Positions 20,804 to 32,449 of a DNA stretch of 64,000 nucleotides are shown here, in pieces. Numbering within the stretch: position 1 is the first letter of the stretch; each line of letters starts with the position of its first letter. This DNA comes from Gracilariopsis chorda. Lineage: Eukaryota > Rhodophyta > Florideophyceae > Gracilariales > Gracilariaceae. The notes beneath the pieces were generated by a model, which was given only the letters and a program-made list of their open reading frames with translations, was not told where the DNA came from and did not search any database. The stretch spans positions 310,001 to 374,000 of the forward strand of contig NBIV01000053.1 of the NCBI GenBank assembly GCA_003194525.1, given 5' to 3'. The position numbers were made by a program, and so were the translations under genes.

Positions 20804-22392
20804 GAAAGACCAACCGCGTTGCGCCAAGTTTTTGCCAAGTGTGCCACTGTGCACTACTTGTACTTCACGCTATTTTGAGACCAGAACAATGACTTCCCCA
20901 TACCCCTGCAACTGAATGCGTCAACAGTTGTCTCGCAAAGTCCGGGCCTTGATTGTCGCAGTTCCAAAGATGGACAGCTCACGAGGTCCCAACTTCACTC
21001 CTGATGAAGATCTAGCTCTTTGCAGAGCATGGATCTCTGCAGAGAGTTTTAGCTTAAGACTGCAAGTCAAAAGGGTCGCTTGCACAATCTCCGTTCATGA
21101 AACTGTTTCTGGCGACATCTTTGGCTCTGGCAATCGCTGATAGAGATGCCAGATGTGAAGTCAGGCCAAATTTAGAATTGGCAGGTTTCGGATACATACA
21201 CTTTTAGGTGTCTTGATAGAGATGCTCTCAATGAGTGCATTCGGAAATTTCCAAATCGGTCGTCCCGCCGGATTTGCACCAATAAAATAAAGCCAAGTCA
21301 CGTCAAATTTGGCGGGCGCACAGTCAAGTATGGCCATCAGAATGGATCCTCCGAGGGTCCATCCAGACCACCAAACGTTCCCCCAAATCTTGTCCCACGC
21401 CTCCCGCCACTGAAATCATGTTCTCAAGAAGCCAAAGAGCCCTGGTAGCTGCCTGTATTGCGTCCTATACCATCATTCTCAGCGTAACTTTGCAAATACA
21501 CTCATAACTCAACGGACCTTATTCATTTTGCGTGCTGTGTACATAGTCGTAGCATACAGGCACCGCCCGAATGATATCATACAATAAAAGGTGCGCTCTC
21601 GAAGGAGAAGACCCTCGGAACTAGGAAGAGCCAGAAAAGAAGTCTACTTTGGGCTTTTGTGCCTTTTCCTTTGCCGACCCAACCGACTGCGTAGTCAAAT
21701 GTTCTCCGCAGCGTTCTTCAAATCGCAAGGTCACAAGTGCAAGAAAGACGATAATCTCATGAGTGAGATCTTGCAGGCGCGTTCAAAGGCACACAAGCGC
21801 AAGAACGGCGAAACAAAATGAGTTGTGGGCGCCAAGCTCTCGACCCGAGAACAAAACCGGCGTCGTAAAGGCACAGATCTGACATTCCGCACACCTCGGA
21901 TTGCAATACATATTCTTTTCTGTTCCTTGAAAACTCATGCGCCTCTTGGAACATTGAGGGGGAAGCAGCGCTCGCTGATCTGTTTTTTTTTTTGAAATCT
22001 CACAAGGGCCACGTCGTGTGTGTACCTTCGTATATGTGCATATATTTTTGTGGAAGATGGAAGGCTACCAATTTCCCGCGTGGCACTTCAGTGCTGTGCC
22101 GTTTTCTTGTAAGCGATCTCCGCCGTTTCCATTCGAATTCATTCAAACCCAAATGGCCTAGTACTGACCCTATGGTCGTGCATGTTTTGAGACGTGGATT
22201 CAACATGTTGCACTCAAAGCTCAAGTACAGGTCTGTACACCAAGGTTCGATAGAATCCTACTGCTTCGACTCGAGCGAATTCCATTTCAAGTAGCGTTCT
22301 AGTACTTAAGTCGCCGTTGCGCCCTCTCTTCTTACCCTCTGTTGAACACAACTTCTAACAAGTGAACACCATCTCTACACGCTTTGGCCACA
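20804..22392. other. No supported gene
   Basis: Several frames of 60-100 codons exist, mostly with non-ATG starts and no motifs. A polyadenylation-like AATAAA is near 21583. Bases 22300-22392 are pyrimidine-rich and probably form the 5' leader of the secreted-protein gene that follows. Confidence 0.4.
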
Positions 22393-22971
22393 ATGCTTTC
22401 ATTCTTCACAATTGTTGCTTTGTTCAGTGCCACTGCCGTCCTGGCCGTATCTGATAATGATCAAGCCCTATATGTTACGCAAAGAACGTCTTCCAGGTGT
22501 TCGGAACAGTGTCTGCCGGCCTTCCAGTCTCTCTACGATTGCTTGCAAGGAATTTTTGACAACCAATGCATCTTGAAGAGTTGCGGGAGCCCCAACGACC
22601 ATCCTTGGACAACTTGTACTCGAAACCCAGACGCCCCAACTCCATCACCTACCCCCTCAAGTTGCGCCGTTGTCGCCAAAGATCATTTTCCCGAAGAATT
22701 TGGAGTGCAATGTAAGTGTCCTCGTCAAGGCCTCACCAGCATTTTTGTCTCCACTCCGCTCGACATCAACTACTGTATGAGGGCGTGCTACATGATGAGC
22801 GACCAGTATCGTAAAGCCTGTGATGAGTACGATCGTGGCAGTTCGAACGGAAGTACTTCGCGGATAACGCCAGTTTTTGTAAGTGTTGGACGTGCATGCT
22901 GCGTTAATAAGTGTGGAGGTGTTTTCAAGCGATATGATCGCCACGGCAAGCCGTCTTGCAGAAGAGCGTGA
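22393..22971 (+). CDS. Small secreted cysteine-rich protein
   Basis: The product has 192 residues from the ATG at 22393. A signal peptide (MLSFFTIVALFSATAVLA) is followed by a mature region with 16 Cys. The first five have spacing C36-x3-C40-L-P-x7-C50-x8-C59-x4-C64, nearly the same as in the VWA protein at 36243-37430. A Pro/Thr linker covers about 80-90. Later Cys groups, C128-x3-C132-x10-C143 and C170-x3-C174, repeat the C-x3-C theme. There is no membrane anchor. It is likely an extracellular, disulfide-rich structural or effector-like protein. No named family is recognised. The leader is pyrimidine-rich and no clear TATA box was seen. Confidence 0.7.
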   Translation: MLSFFTIVALFSATAVLAVSDNDQALYVTQRTSSRCSEQCLPAFQSLYDCLQGIFDNQCILKSCGSPNDHPWTTCTRNPDAPTPSPTPSSCAVVAKDHFPEEFGVQCKCPRQGLTSIFVSTPLDINYCMRACYMMSDQYRKACDEYDRGSSNGSTSRITPVFVSVGRACCVNKCGGVFKRYDRHGKPSCRRA

Positions 22972-25300
22972 CTCCAGCAGCGGCTGCAACACAAAGCCTA
23001 TGCGTAATGTGTTTCTCAACGGAGTGGTCTTCTGCATCTCATCGGATATAGAAGTGTATGCTGCCAAGTGCGTTTCATTAGCTTCTTGAGTCAAGCTTTT
23101 ATGCACGATCTTTTATTGTAAGGGACCTAAGGAACTTCTTGTTACTTCTGTCAGACGAAGAAGAGATCATCATGGAAAGTGATGGAAGTGAAACCCCTGC
23201 TAGCCTTTGCTGCTTATCGTTAGGGCAGAAAATATTGCGGCCCTAAGCTTTCTACATATGGAAATGGACATGCGTTTTTGGCACTGCATCAGGAAAAGAA
23301 TTAAAAAAATTCCTGTTTACTAAGCGAGAAATTAAAAACAAATCTGATAGAACGATTCTAAAGTGTCTCTTCCGTGGGGTCGCTCAACAGCGACCCCAAA
23401 ATCGTGGACACTGGACAGGCTAGATTTTTGTCCATGTCCAAATGTAGAAAGCTAAAAGTGCTACAGTGGGCACCAACCCTTTCGGGATCCAAGAAGAGCA
23501 GAGGTCCGTGCTGTAGCTCGATGGAACTGGGCTAGTGCTGGGTGTAGGCTAAACTGGTACCCAACAGTAGTGACTGGTGGTGTGAACAGTGACACGGCGT
23601 CTTACACCCAGTTTAGCTCGTTGGGTAGCTTGGCATGAAGACCTCCAGAGTGCGTATTATAATTCATTATGCAATACTACGGCATCATAAGGACTGCTTT
23701 TGCGTTCTCGAGCTCTATTCATATTCAGTCAGAACACTGAACCCGCATCGTGGTTACAAGCTGAGGCAGCGGTTGCTGAGGTCCTTAGGCAATGAACACT
23801 TATGTTGTAAGATTTCTAGGTTAGGATTCACGCCGTAGACGAGAGCGGACTATAGCTTTTAGAATCAGCCAGAGCTCCAAGCTCTAGAAGATTTGGATTG
23901 CTATCTCTGTCCCTCGACCCTGTCAATGTCCAAGTGACGGGTGCAGAAATATGATTGACAAAAGCCTGGATCTTCGCAGCGAGATCATCAGTCCTTTTTG
24001 TGATGTAACGAGTGTGCTGTGCTTTTTGATCTAATCTGACAAAGATTTACTTTAATTAATGTATAAGGTAGCTCACTGACAGCAGGAATGATAGTCTAAG
24101 CACTGGCATTCGAAGGGAATCATGTCTTTTCGCACGGGTGTTGATGCATCAAGGAGTACGTTCGACTGTGTCAACAAGAGCGCTGAACTTGTTGCAAGTT
24201 GTGTGGGATGCATTTAAGAAATTGAACAGCACGGTTCTTAAGGCTCCTCATCACCATGCGAGACGAGGTTCCCAAGAAGAGCCATATGATACAATGACGA
24301 ACTTACAGCGCAGAGAACCTGGCTCGCTTTGTGAATGCCGCCGGGTTGAAAGGGTTGCGGCACGAGGCATGAGGAGCAACAGTCGCAACAGGAACGGGCA
24401 ACTATCCTTCAACCCATCATGAGGTAGAATTGCTATGAGCAACGGATACAGCCAGAGTTGCGAGTGCAAATAACAATGTCAATGACGTTAACTTCGACAT
24501 TTCGCACTGATTTAGATGATAACGCGCATGTCGGCCAATCATACTGCACAAACTCAAAGTCTTTGAGAAAGGCCACCAGTCGCGTCGTCTCGTGATGCTT
24601 CATTGCTGTCGCGATTATCATCTTGCGCAAGCATTCTCAGTGAATTTCATCCAATGCGAAACAATCAGTCAGTCAAAGCTACGTGTAATAAAACGATAAT
24701 TTGCACACGATGCGCCCACGTGTGAAACGTTCTCGCCAAGTACCGGATACGGTACGATGTACGTTTATGTTGTTCCTGTACGTGTAATCGTGACAGTGGA
24801 ACTATTATGGCAACATCTCACCTTCTCTGTCGCTTGTTCGAAATAAATCGCCTAATGTTTGACGAGTATGCAATTTAGGTGGGGAAGATCCCAAAGGCAC
24901 ACCAAAGCTAAGATTGTAGGAAAAATAAGCTTCGTTTTCGAGAAGCCTTCATGATGTTCTAACCGGTGCACTGATTCTAAGCGGAACCCTGCTGGCACCA
25001 CGTGGCAATGTCGCTGTAATGTCACTCAGTTCTCCTCTAAGCAGTGACGTGGGCTAATGGTCTCAAGTCAAAAACTGCTTCAAACAAAGGGACTGCAAGT
25101 GATCGCGTTGGGGATGAATGACTTTGATCAGCAATAGAATGAGTCTCAACGCTCACCTGTAGGGTTGATGTGTATGAAGAAAGAGGACCATTCCCCGTTG
25201 TCCGCAACCATCTCGAATCCTAATGATCTCACCATCCTTACTCTCGCTGAGAGAACGACTTGAATTGCGGAATGAAATGCTTGCGCCTTTCGCTTATATT
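22972..25300. other. Intergenic region with two dyads, no supported gene
   Basis: A perfect hairpin TGGGGTCGCT-caac-AGCGACCCCA lies at 23375-23398. A larger imperfect dyad built on GCTAAACTGG is at about 23540-23630. Frames such as 24138-24422 lack an ATG-supported start, a motif or a promoter. Confidence 0.5.
23375..23398. repeat. Perfect 10-base-arm hairpin
   Basis: The arms TGGGGTCGCT and AGCGACCCCA enclose a loop of four bases. It is GC-rich and stands out from AT-rich surroundings about 400 bases after the secreted-protein gene. It might be a transcript 3'-end structure. Confidence 0.65.
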
Positions 25301-25307
25301 CAGTGCT

Positions 25308-25315
25308 TATAAAAT
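25308..25315 (+). promoter_or_regulatory. TATA box for the secreted protein at 25441
   Basis: TATAAAAT is located 126 bases before the ATG, followed by pyrimidine-rich sequence near 25340 where transcription could start. Confidence 0.6.
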
Positions 25316-25440
25316 GGGCCGACGATAAAGTTTTCCATACACCACTCCCCCTCACTCAACCTGTTGCGCCGTTCTAGCAACTTGAACGTCTCTTCCCAAC
25401 CTTTCTTCCGCACGTCCACCTTCTCTTCACCCAATTCGGG

Positions 25441-27264
25441 ATGATTTCAGCGATGATGAGCCTCTGTGTTCTTCTGCTGGTCCTGCTTACGAGCGAGGCC
25501 TCCGCATCTAGGATTCATCGCGTTTCTGGCGCATCTGGTTCGCCCACTGTTCTCCGAGGTCGCACCCTGATTTCTGGCTCAGGTGGAAGCCCAAAGTTAA
25601 GTGCATTTTCGGCTAACTCTTTCGCTGGCAAGCCTAATGCGGCGCCTCTTTTGGCATCCACTCCTCGATTGCTTGAGTTTTCCGTTGAACTAAAAAAGGA
25701 TTCAGTTGTTTACGATGAGCTTGAAGAAGATAATATCCGCATTACTTCCTGTACACGGGATGCGGCTTCCCGCAAGGCAACGGTTCAGCTTACTGGTGAC
25801 AATCTGGACTCCGCTGATTTTGGAACTGGCGTCGCCTTTGTGATTGATGTTGACGACTGGGAAAAGCACTGCGGACAAGTGCAACCGGTTGAAGGTGTTG
25901 ATGAAGCAGACGACGTTCTGTTCTACGTCATCGACGCGGTTTCCGTGAACGGAAAGCAAGTGTCTCTAAGCATGAACATCGTTTCTGGATCTGAGGTTGC
26001 TCCAGAGGTTGATATTGACATCAGCGAGGAGCCTGTCTTTGTCTCTGCTCTTCCGCAGAAGGTTGTCTTCAACGACAGCCCTTTATTCGCCAGCACTTCC
26101 TCTCTCCTGGCTACTTCTCGCAATCTGATGATTAATGACTCTCTTCCCTACGTTACCCGTCCAAAAATCTCTCACAAGTCCAAGGTCAACTTGTTCAAGG
26201 GCGCCGTGTTAGAGGTCGATGCATCGCTTTCAGCCAGCGTCAACCGGTTCAAGATCAAGCGATTTTTCAAAACCGAAGTGCAGTGGGAACAAAGCCTCAC
26301 TGCTAGTCTCAATGCGCAACTGACCGTCGACGCCAAGTTCAAGGGCGAGAGAGGTGGTGAGATTTTCAGGCGCCCGATCCCCAAGTTCGGGTTTTCCGCC
26401 AAGATTCCGTTTGTGGGCCGCGTCCGCGCGGGCGCGTTTGGCAAATTGGACTGGGTGGCCGAAGTAGAGATCGGTGCTGCCCTCGAAGCTAGTATTCGGG
26501 CTTCGCATGAGACCAAACAGCGTGTGACTGCTCGCATCATCCCTCCACGTCTCAACTCGAAGAATCTGTTACCAGCAAACAAAGGTAGCTCGGGTAGCTC
26601 TAACTTCAAGTTCAAGGACGAGTTGAACGCTGAGGCAAGCATTGTTGGCTTTGTTGGTGTGCGACCGGCTATTGGTGTTGAAGTGACCCTAGGTAAAAAG
26701 GGTATCGAGGGAAACATTGGTGCCAAGTTGGGCTTGGAGGCCGAAACCCGCATTAAGCACCCGCCGTTCACGCCCTACAATGGCGGCGGCTTGAAGATTG
26801 GGAAATGCAGTCGATGCCATAGACTGCAAGGCGGACTCAACATCAGGGGCAAAGATCTTGGCGTGCAGCTCGTGAAAAATGGGCGGGTAAGCAAGGAGAA
26901 GATTCTCATCGGCAAGCTCTTTGTAATTCGCCTTGGCACACTTTGCGCTCTTCCAGCGACCTGTTCCGCCACGCCGCCGAAGAAGACCCCATCCCCGCGC
27001 CCGTTGCCTCGTCCGTCCGCGTGCCGCAGCTGCTCGCCTACCAAGAAGTGCCCGAAAGGTATGGCCTGCATTTCAGGAAAATGCATTCGATTCCGAGGAG
27101 CCCGTCAAACCTGTGGCTCGTGCGACAGGTGCATATTCGGCAGATGTAGGCGGGGCCGTTGCAGCGGCAGTATTCTCGGTCGCCCGCCATCTAGGCCGTT
27201 CCCGTTTCCTAGACCCTTTCCTTTCAAGTTGAGTGGAGGGCTGGCTCAGGTTCAACCTCTGTAG
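25441..27264 (+). CDS. Large secreted protein, beta-rich body with cysteine-rich tail
   Basis: The product has 607 residues from the ATG at 25441. The signal peptide covers about 1-22 (MSLCVLLLVLLTSEASA). Residues 80-470 are rich in alternating hydrophobic positions and amphipathic strands (for example VLEVDASLSASVNRFKIK and ASLNAQLTVDAKFK), suggesting a beta-sandwich or barrel-like surface protein. A Pro-rich hinge (about 509-527) leads to a compact Cys cluster at about 528-574 with CRSC, CPKGMAC, CISGKC, CGSCDRC and CRRGRC. This is like a small EGF or whey-acidic-type knot. There is no membrane anchor. I do not recognise the main domain. A cell-wall or extracellular matrix role is an inference. 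A TATA box is at 25308. Confidence 0.65.
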   Translation: MISAMMSLCVLLLVLLTSEASASRIHRVSGASGSPTVLRGRTLISGSGGSPKLSAFSANSFAGKPNAAPLLASTPRLLEFSVELKKDSVVYDELEEDNIRITSCTRDAASRKATVQLTGDNLDSADFGTGVAFVIDVDDWEKHCGQVQPVEGVDEADDVLFYVIDAVSVNGKQVSLSMNIVSGSEVAPEVDIDISEEPVFVSALPQKVVFNDSPLFASTSSLLATSRNLMINDSLPYVTRPKISHKSKVNLFKGAVLEVDASLSASVNRFKIKRFFKTEVQWEQSLTASLNAQLTVDAKFKGERGGEIFRRPIPKFGFSAKIPFVGRVRAGAFGKLDWVAEVEIGAALEASIRASHETKQRVTARIIPPRLNSKNLLPANKGSSGSSNFKFKDELNAEASIVGFVGVRPAIGVEVTLGKKGIEGNIGAKLGLEAETRIKHPPFTPYNGGGLKIGKCSRCHRLQGGLNIRGKDLGVQLVKNGRVSKEKILIGKLFVIRLGTLCALPATCSATPPKKTPSPRPLPRPSACRSCSPTKKCPKGMACISGKCIRFRGARQTCGSCDRCIFGRCRRGRCSGSILGRPPSRPFPFPRPFPFKLSGGLAQVQPL

Positions 27265-27596
27265 AGTTGCTGCCTGGCTTTCCAAGTGCAATATCTCTCA
27301 TGATAACGTGCTAAAACAGCTAAGAAAACCTTCTAATATTGGCTTACACAAGTTCGAACATTGACATGGATGTGCACACATATCCTTTTGTAATCTTCAA
27401 CTCCACGTTAAACTTCTTCGTTCTCATTGCACAAGTGCCACCTAATAGAGTACACCTCAAACCTCAAGCCCATTTTTGATCTGTAGTCCTTTAACATAGA
27501 AAAGTATATATTGAGATATATAGTTGATGTTTGACTTTCTCTCCCCTCAGGGTAGAGTCTCAGTCACCAATTTATCTATGGACCGCGCATACGTGA

Positions 27597-27869
27597 ATGG
27601 CGAGCGCAAGCAGCGGATATTATGACAAGAGGGTTCGTTGGGTACAGGCGTCAACGCTAGAGAGCGAGAAGGAGAACGCCGGTTCTAGTGGGTCAAAATA
27701 TTTTCTAGTGTCCAGAAGATGGTTCTTTTCAAGGAAAGTCATCCGAAACCATAAGAAAATCTCTGAGCTCAGAACTTGTGCGCTGGATGGGAGGATGTGG
27801 GAAACTCTTCTAGCAGGTGTGACGGGTAGACTGCTAACTCTACAACGGCAACATCACGCTTACAATTAA
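27597..27869 (+). CDS. Possible small gene or exon
   Basis: A 90-codon frame has an ATG. SGSKYFLVSRRWFFSRK is faintly reminiscent of the start of a DUSP domain of ubiquitin proteases (a Tyr-x-Leu-x-x-x-x-Trp pattern), but the rest does not support it. There is no clear TATA box. It may be a fragment or chance. Confidence 0.2.
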   Translation: MASASSGYYDKRVRWVQASTLESEKENAGSSGSKYFLVSRRWFFSRKVIRNHKKISELRTCALDGRMWETLLAGVTGRLLTLQRQHHAYN

Positions 27870-29001
27870 TTTGAGGAAATTATAAATGAAAGTCACGTGG
27901 CAGCAACTTGTAATTACACGTAGCTTTTGGCTGAATTATGCTGACAAATTGTACCAAACCTGAGAAATTTCCTATTTTCTTGCCAGTATTGCTGATATTT
28001 CTTCAACAGATATTCTTTAGATTTTCTTGGAAGCCCAAAACTGAATTCATTTGACCGGATTTGGACTGCGATGAGGCGCAGATGCTCTTCCACCCCTCAA
28101 ATGATTGCGCAAATTCTCATCTCTCTTTGATCCCGCGACGAGCTGTCTAACCTGCTCTGCAATCCCAAGAACAAGCTGCGTGGTGATCGCAGATCAAATT
28201 CCCACCCACCCAATCCCAAGAACAGCACATCTCTCGGTAAGTGTGCTGATTACGATTAGAGGTTCTCATCAGCAAGGTGATCGGCATGGCCTGTGTCCCA
28301 CGCACTGATGATCTTAAGCCGTTTAGCTCTAATTAGTGAACAATAATGTAGGTCTCTCAAGTTCCACAAGGTACCCCGAAGATCTTCGTGAACTTGGCGC
28401 ATCACTGTCAGTGTTAAAAAAGAAGTGGCAATATCTCAAAGACCAGAAACGTCTATCAAACCATGATTATATCAATACAACGATCTTCACAAAAACTGCA
28501 TTGCTAGTTTCTTGATGCTGATGATTTGAACAATTCCCCAAAGTGGAAACAGCTGTTTCCGGAAAAAGCCAAATTCAAGCTGAAACTGTTTGAATTGCGT
28601 GGTAGTCCACGCAGCGCACACACAACTCACGCAGTTGTAGGTGCCTTTCAGCAGAAGGTTGCGCGCTTTAGAAGTAGACAATAAATAGCCCTGCCTCCGG
28701 AGGAAGAACTCTAGAGAAGGGGGGGAACCTCAGAGAGACCTCTGAGCCTTTTGTGCCTGTTCTTTGCTTAGCGCGCTACTCGTACATACTTCAACCGCGT
28801 ATCGTGGCCGACCAACACTTGATACATAGGCTTTGATGGAGATATTTTCAGCCAGCGGAGTAGCAATTGCAACATAAATGTCCTAGACTTTCCGGTTTGT
28901 CACAGCTACAAGCCTAGATAAATTTTGTTTAGTGATATGTAGACGTGTTCAACTTACGTAAAGTTGTTTACAACAATTCTAGTTCTATACTTGCAACTAC
29001 T
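27870..29001. other. No supported gene
   Basis: This is AT-rich DNA with short frames only. Confidence 0.4.
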
Positions 29002-29258
29002 TGTAGTGAAAATTTTTCGTTGATCGCTTAAGATCGCTTGAAGACTCGGCTTGACTTGTATTTTCCGTCGGGTATGAGCTGGTCTTCTTTATTTTATTCT
29101 GTTCTGATACGCATTATTATTGTTCTAGACTAATAGTTGGTTTTCTACTGTTACGCAGAAAAGGAATTTCTACAAATACATTCTATGGAAGCTTCTAGAT
29201 CTCTCTGGAATAAAGCAGTGTAGTTGCTTCTTTGCATCTTCTAGATGCTTCTGCAACA
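29002..29258 (-). repeat. Solo Copia LTR with target duplication
   Basis: It is similar throughout (roughly 60-65% by eye) to the LTRs at 30532-30784 and 34762-35014, sharing ACTCGGCTTGACTT, GTTCTAGACTAATAG and CTTCTAGATGCTTCT. It begins TGTAGT and ends GCAACA. The 5-base direct repeat CTACT lies on both sides (28997-29001 and 29259-29263). This marks an old insertion reduced to one LTR by recombination. The orientation is taken from the relative at 30532. Confidence 0.85.
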
Positions 29259-30531
29259 CTACTCAGCAGCGCCTGAGAGTTGTGAGATCTCATGAAGGAC
29301 CAGACTCTCATGACCAGATAATCCGATAAATATCATCCAAAAATGACTCGATTCCTCTTTTACAACACTTTCTATTTCTATATGTACCACTCTCCATCGC
29401 ATAAGTCGTTTTTTGCTTACCCGCTGAAGACGAGATTTGCCTGATTCTGTATTATAGAGCATAGATTTCGACACGTAGATGAGTATTCTTTCTCAGCCGA
29501 TATCTGCGGTGAAAGATAGTGCTGCACTTTAACAAGAAAACCTGGAGTCGTCGAGCAGATCTCCAGGAACCACGCTGGACAGTTACGACCTTTCGTGAAC
29601 GTTTCTCTTACACGTTGTGTGATTAATGCGTGTTGGTACAATGGTTGAACATGAATTCAGTCACAAATGGTTTCAGATCTATGTGGTACGTAGCCGGGTA
29701 CTTGGTCGTCGGTGCGTAACTTAGTCTACTATGCTTCCTGCTTTCCTGGTGAAACAAGATATCCGCATTCATCCGTACATAGCTAATAGTTCTGTTATTA
29801 AGAAGGCAATTTCCTTCCCACAATTAAAGCCTCTTGATCTGTCTTAGACGTAATTAACAATTCAAACTGTCATTGGTTAAGTCAAAGAAGGTGATTCATT
29901 GGAGTTGTGGCGGTAGCGTGACGTGTTCTCCAACCTGCATTGGTGAAGTGCGCATTGTGTGACACCCGGTGTATTGTACCGTTTCCGGAGAAACCTTGGA
30001 TTCCACATTGGGAATAATTCTCTGGCTCGGGTTGGAACTTCGCTTTTGCTTTTATAACGAAGAGACTGTCTCGGAAGTAATATCAATGCGCAAACAGCGC
30101 ACCTGGTCTCACCTGTTATTGTAGTTGTCAGTAGCAAGCACAAGTAAAAGAGGGATAGTAGGACAAAAGGTTGTTGAGGCTTAGCCACTTTACTTTGCTT
30201 CTGCGACGTTATCGCACCTCTTTTACAGGGAGGATTTGGGGGTCTAACCACCGCAAACGGGATGGCCTCGTCCCGTTTGCTCTTGATCCGTGGTGGCAAG
30301 TCGTAACTACGTCCACCCCTTTGATGTCCAGTCTATAACCACCCGTGATGATTATCATCCAAACTCTGTGATCCTAAATACACCACCTATCGTTTAAGCT
30401 ATATACAAACTGCTGCTTGCCCATTTTCATCGAACTTGAGGAATCATGCATGGCGCCCCGTAAGCGCATATGCCCCCTCGAGAGGGGATCACCACGTTAC
30501 TGGAATGTCCATCACAACATCACTGACATGA
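29259..30531. other. Unassigned DNA with a dispersed repeat and a hairpin
   Basis: No gene is supported. It holds the repeat at 30114-30200 (a second copy is near 42.4 kb) and a perfect 10-base-arm hairpin, GCAAACGGGA/TCCCGTTTGC, at 30253-30280. A minus-strand frame at 29877-30299 lacks an ATG at its start. Confidence 0.45.
30114..30200. repeat. Dispersed repeat, copy 1
   Basis: About 85 bases match 42371-42455 at roughly 85%, including GCAAGCACAAGTA, AGGACAAAAGGT and TTGAGGCTTAG. Read on the minus strand, both copies encode a similar peptide (AKPQ-PFVL...FYLCL...TT-IT). It could be a fragment of an unidentified mobile element or a conserved exon. Confidence 0.6.
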
Positions 30532-30784
30532 TGTGGTTACTTAGGGCTAATCTCTTAAGATAACTTGAGGACTCGGCTTGACTTCAATTTTCCATCAAGC
30601 GCGAGTTGCCTTTCTTCTTTTATAGTGTTCTAGTAGGCTTTCAGATTGTTCTAGACTAATAGATGATTCCTACTGTGACGGATAAACTAATTTCTATGAC
30701 TTTGTTCTTTAGAAGACTCTAGACCATTCTGGAACAAAACAGTTTCTAGTTGTATCTTCGCATGTTCTAGATGCGTCTACAACA
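30532..30784 (-). repeat. 3' LTR of the Copia element
   Basis: It begins TGTGGTTACTTAGG and ends CTACAACA on the plus strand. It is about 94-95% identical to 34762-35014. A purine-rich stretch (minus strand GAGCAGGGG) adjoins it inside the element. Confidence 0.85.
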
Positions 30785-30849
30785 CCCCTGCTCAACTCTA
30801 TAACTGTTTTAAACCGAGTAGGCTCATCAAGTACCAATGTTTGGTCTTT

Positions 30850-32240
30850 TGCAAAGGTTTTGTCAGAATATCGGCCAACATTTCTCCAATTCGGCAATAA
30901 AGAACTCGTACCTCATTCTTTTCCGTACAGTCCTGAATGTAGAAGTATCGGATAGCGATGTCTTTCGATTTTCCATGTGCACCCTCTTTCTTTGATATGG
31001 ATATAGTTGATTGGTTATCAACACTCACAGTAATTTGCTTCTCTTCGTTGCGTGCAAGATCGTTCAATATTTTTGAGAGCCATTGTCCTTCCTTAACGGC
31101 CTCTGATACAGCAATTAGTTCAGCCTCTGTTGACGACAGAGCGACGGATCTCTGCTTACGACTACTCCACGACTGTAAACATTCACCAAAGAAAGTTGCA
31201 AAGCCAGAAATAGATTTTCGGTCTTCAGTGTTTCCACAACTGGCGTCACTGTATATGTGAAGTTTTGGTTTTGAAGTTGCCTGATAGAACAGACCGTAGG
31301 TTTTTGTCTTCTGAATATATCGGAGAACCCTTTTGCAAGCTTTCCAATGTTTTAAGCCATGTTCTTCTGAAAATTGACTTAACACACCGATGCTGTAGCA
31401 TAAATCTGGACGAGTTCCAAGCATTAGGTACATTATTGAACCTATTAGTTCACGGTATGGGACATTTGTGATTAGATTCTCGGACGTTTCTTTCAGTATG
31501 GCTATATTTCCTTCCATCGGAGTGTTAATTTCCTTACAACTGATCATTTCAAAGCGTTTGAGAATAGTTTCAGCATAAGCTTCTTGGCTTAATTTCAAGC
31601 TTCCATCCTCTCTGTTATTCTGAACCTGCATTCCCAACACATGCCGTATCTCTCCGAGATCTTTCATATCAAAGTTAGAGCTGAGTTTTTGTTTCATACT
31701 CTCCATTACCATAATGCTTTCACTTGCGAGCACCAAGTCATCAACATAAAGTGCAAAGAATGTTTCATAACCATTAATACTTCCAACAAATATTCCGTTA
31801 TCTGCATTCGTTTTTCTTAAATTCAGATTACCAAGAACAGTGCTTATTACTTTATACCATGCTCAAGGTGTCTGTTGTAGACCATAAATAGCTCTCTGAA
31901 GTTGACAGACATAATCATAATTCCGCTCAGTAATAAATCCCTCCGGTTGTTCCAGAAAAATATTTTCTTCAAGTACTCCATTCAAGAATACCGTCTTAAC
32001 GTCCATCTGAATAATATACCTCTTCTTATGCATTGAGATAGCGAGCATTGTCCGAAGGGCAGCCATTCGTACGACAGAGGCGTATATTTCAAAATAGTCG
32101 ATCCCGTAACGTTTTTGATATCCTCGACAAACCAGTCTTGACTTATATATTTTTTCTTGGTTCAACGTTTCCGGTTTGACTTTAAAACCCCACTTGGAGT
32201 GAGTGTTCTCATTCCAGCATATCTTAGAACGAGTTTCCAA
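30850..32240 (-). other. Copia reverse transcriptase and RNase H region
   Basis: Seen from right to left are MDVKTVFLNGVLEENIFLEQ with a catalytic Asp, the polymerase box near 31740, and PYRELIGSIMYLMLGTRPDL. Then come the RNase H motifs IYSDASCGNTEDRKS, SSTEAELIAVSEAVKE and VDNQSTISISK. This fossil region is in more than one frame. Limits are rounded. Confidence 0.85.
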
Positions 32241-32449
32241 GTATTATTTTGCAGGAGCGAATTAATTTCCTTCTCCATAGCTTCTTTCCAGAAATCCTTT
32301 TCTGAGCTGCTGAGTGCCTCTTCTACAGTTTGCGGATCAGTCTCGTTTGCCAACATCATAACCGCTCCTGCTGCTGTGTCTTCGTCTGAATCTTCGTGCT
32401 CATATGTCAACCAGGTTGGCTGTTTTCTTACTCTTCCACTACGCCTTGG

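Noticed and set aside
21591-21821. Basic 76-codon frame
   Set aside because: Non-ATG start and no homology pattern; a Lys-rich end alone is not sufficient.
29877-30299. Minus-strand frame covering the dispersed repeat and hairpin
   Set aside because: No ATG at its start and mixed repeat content; only the short repeat part shows possible conservation.
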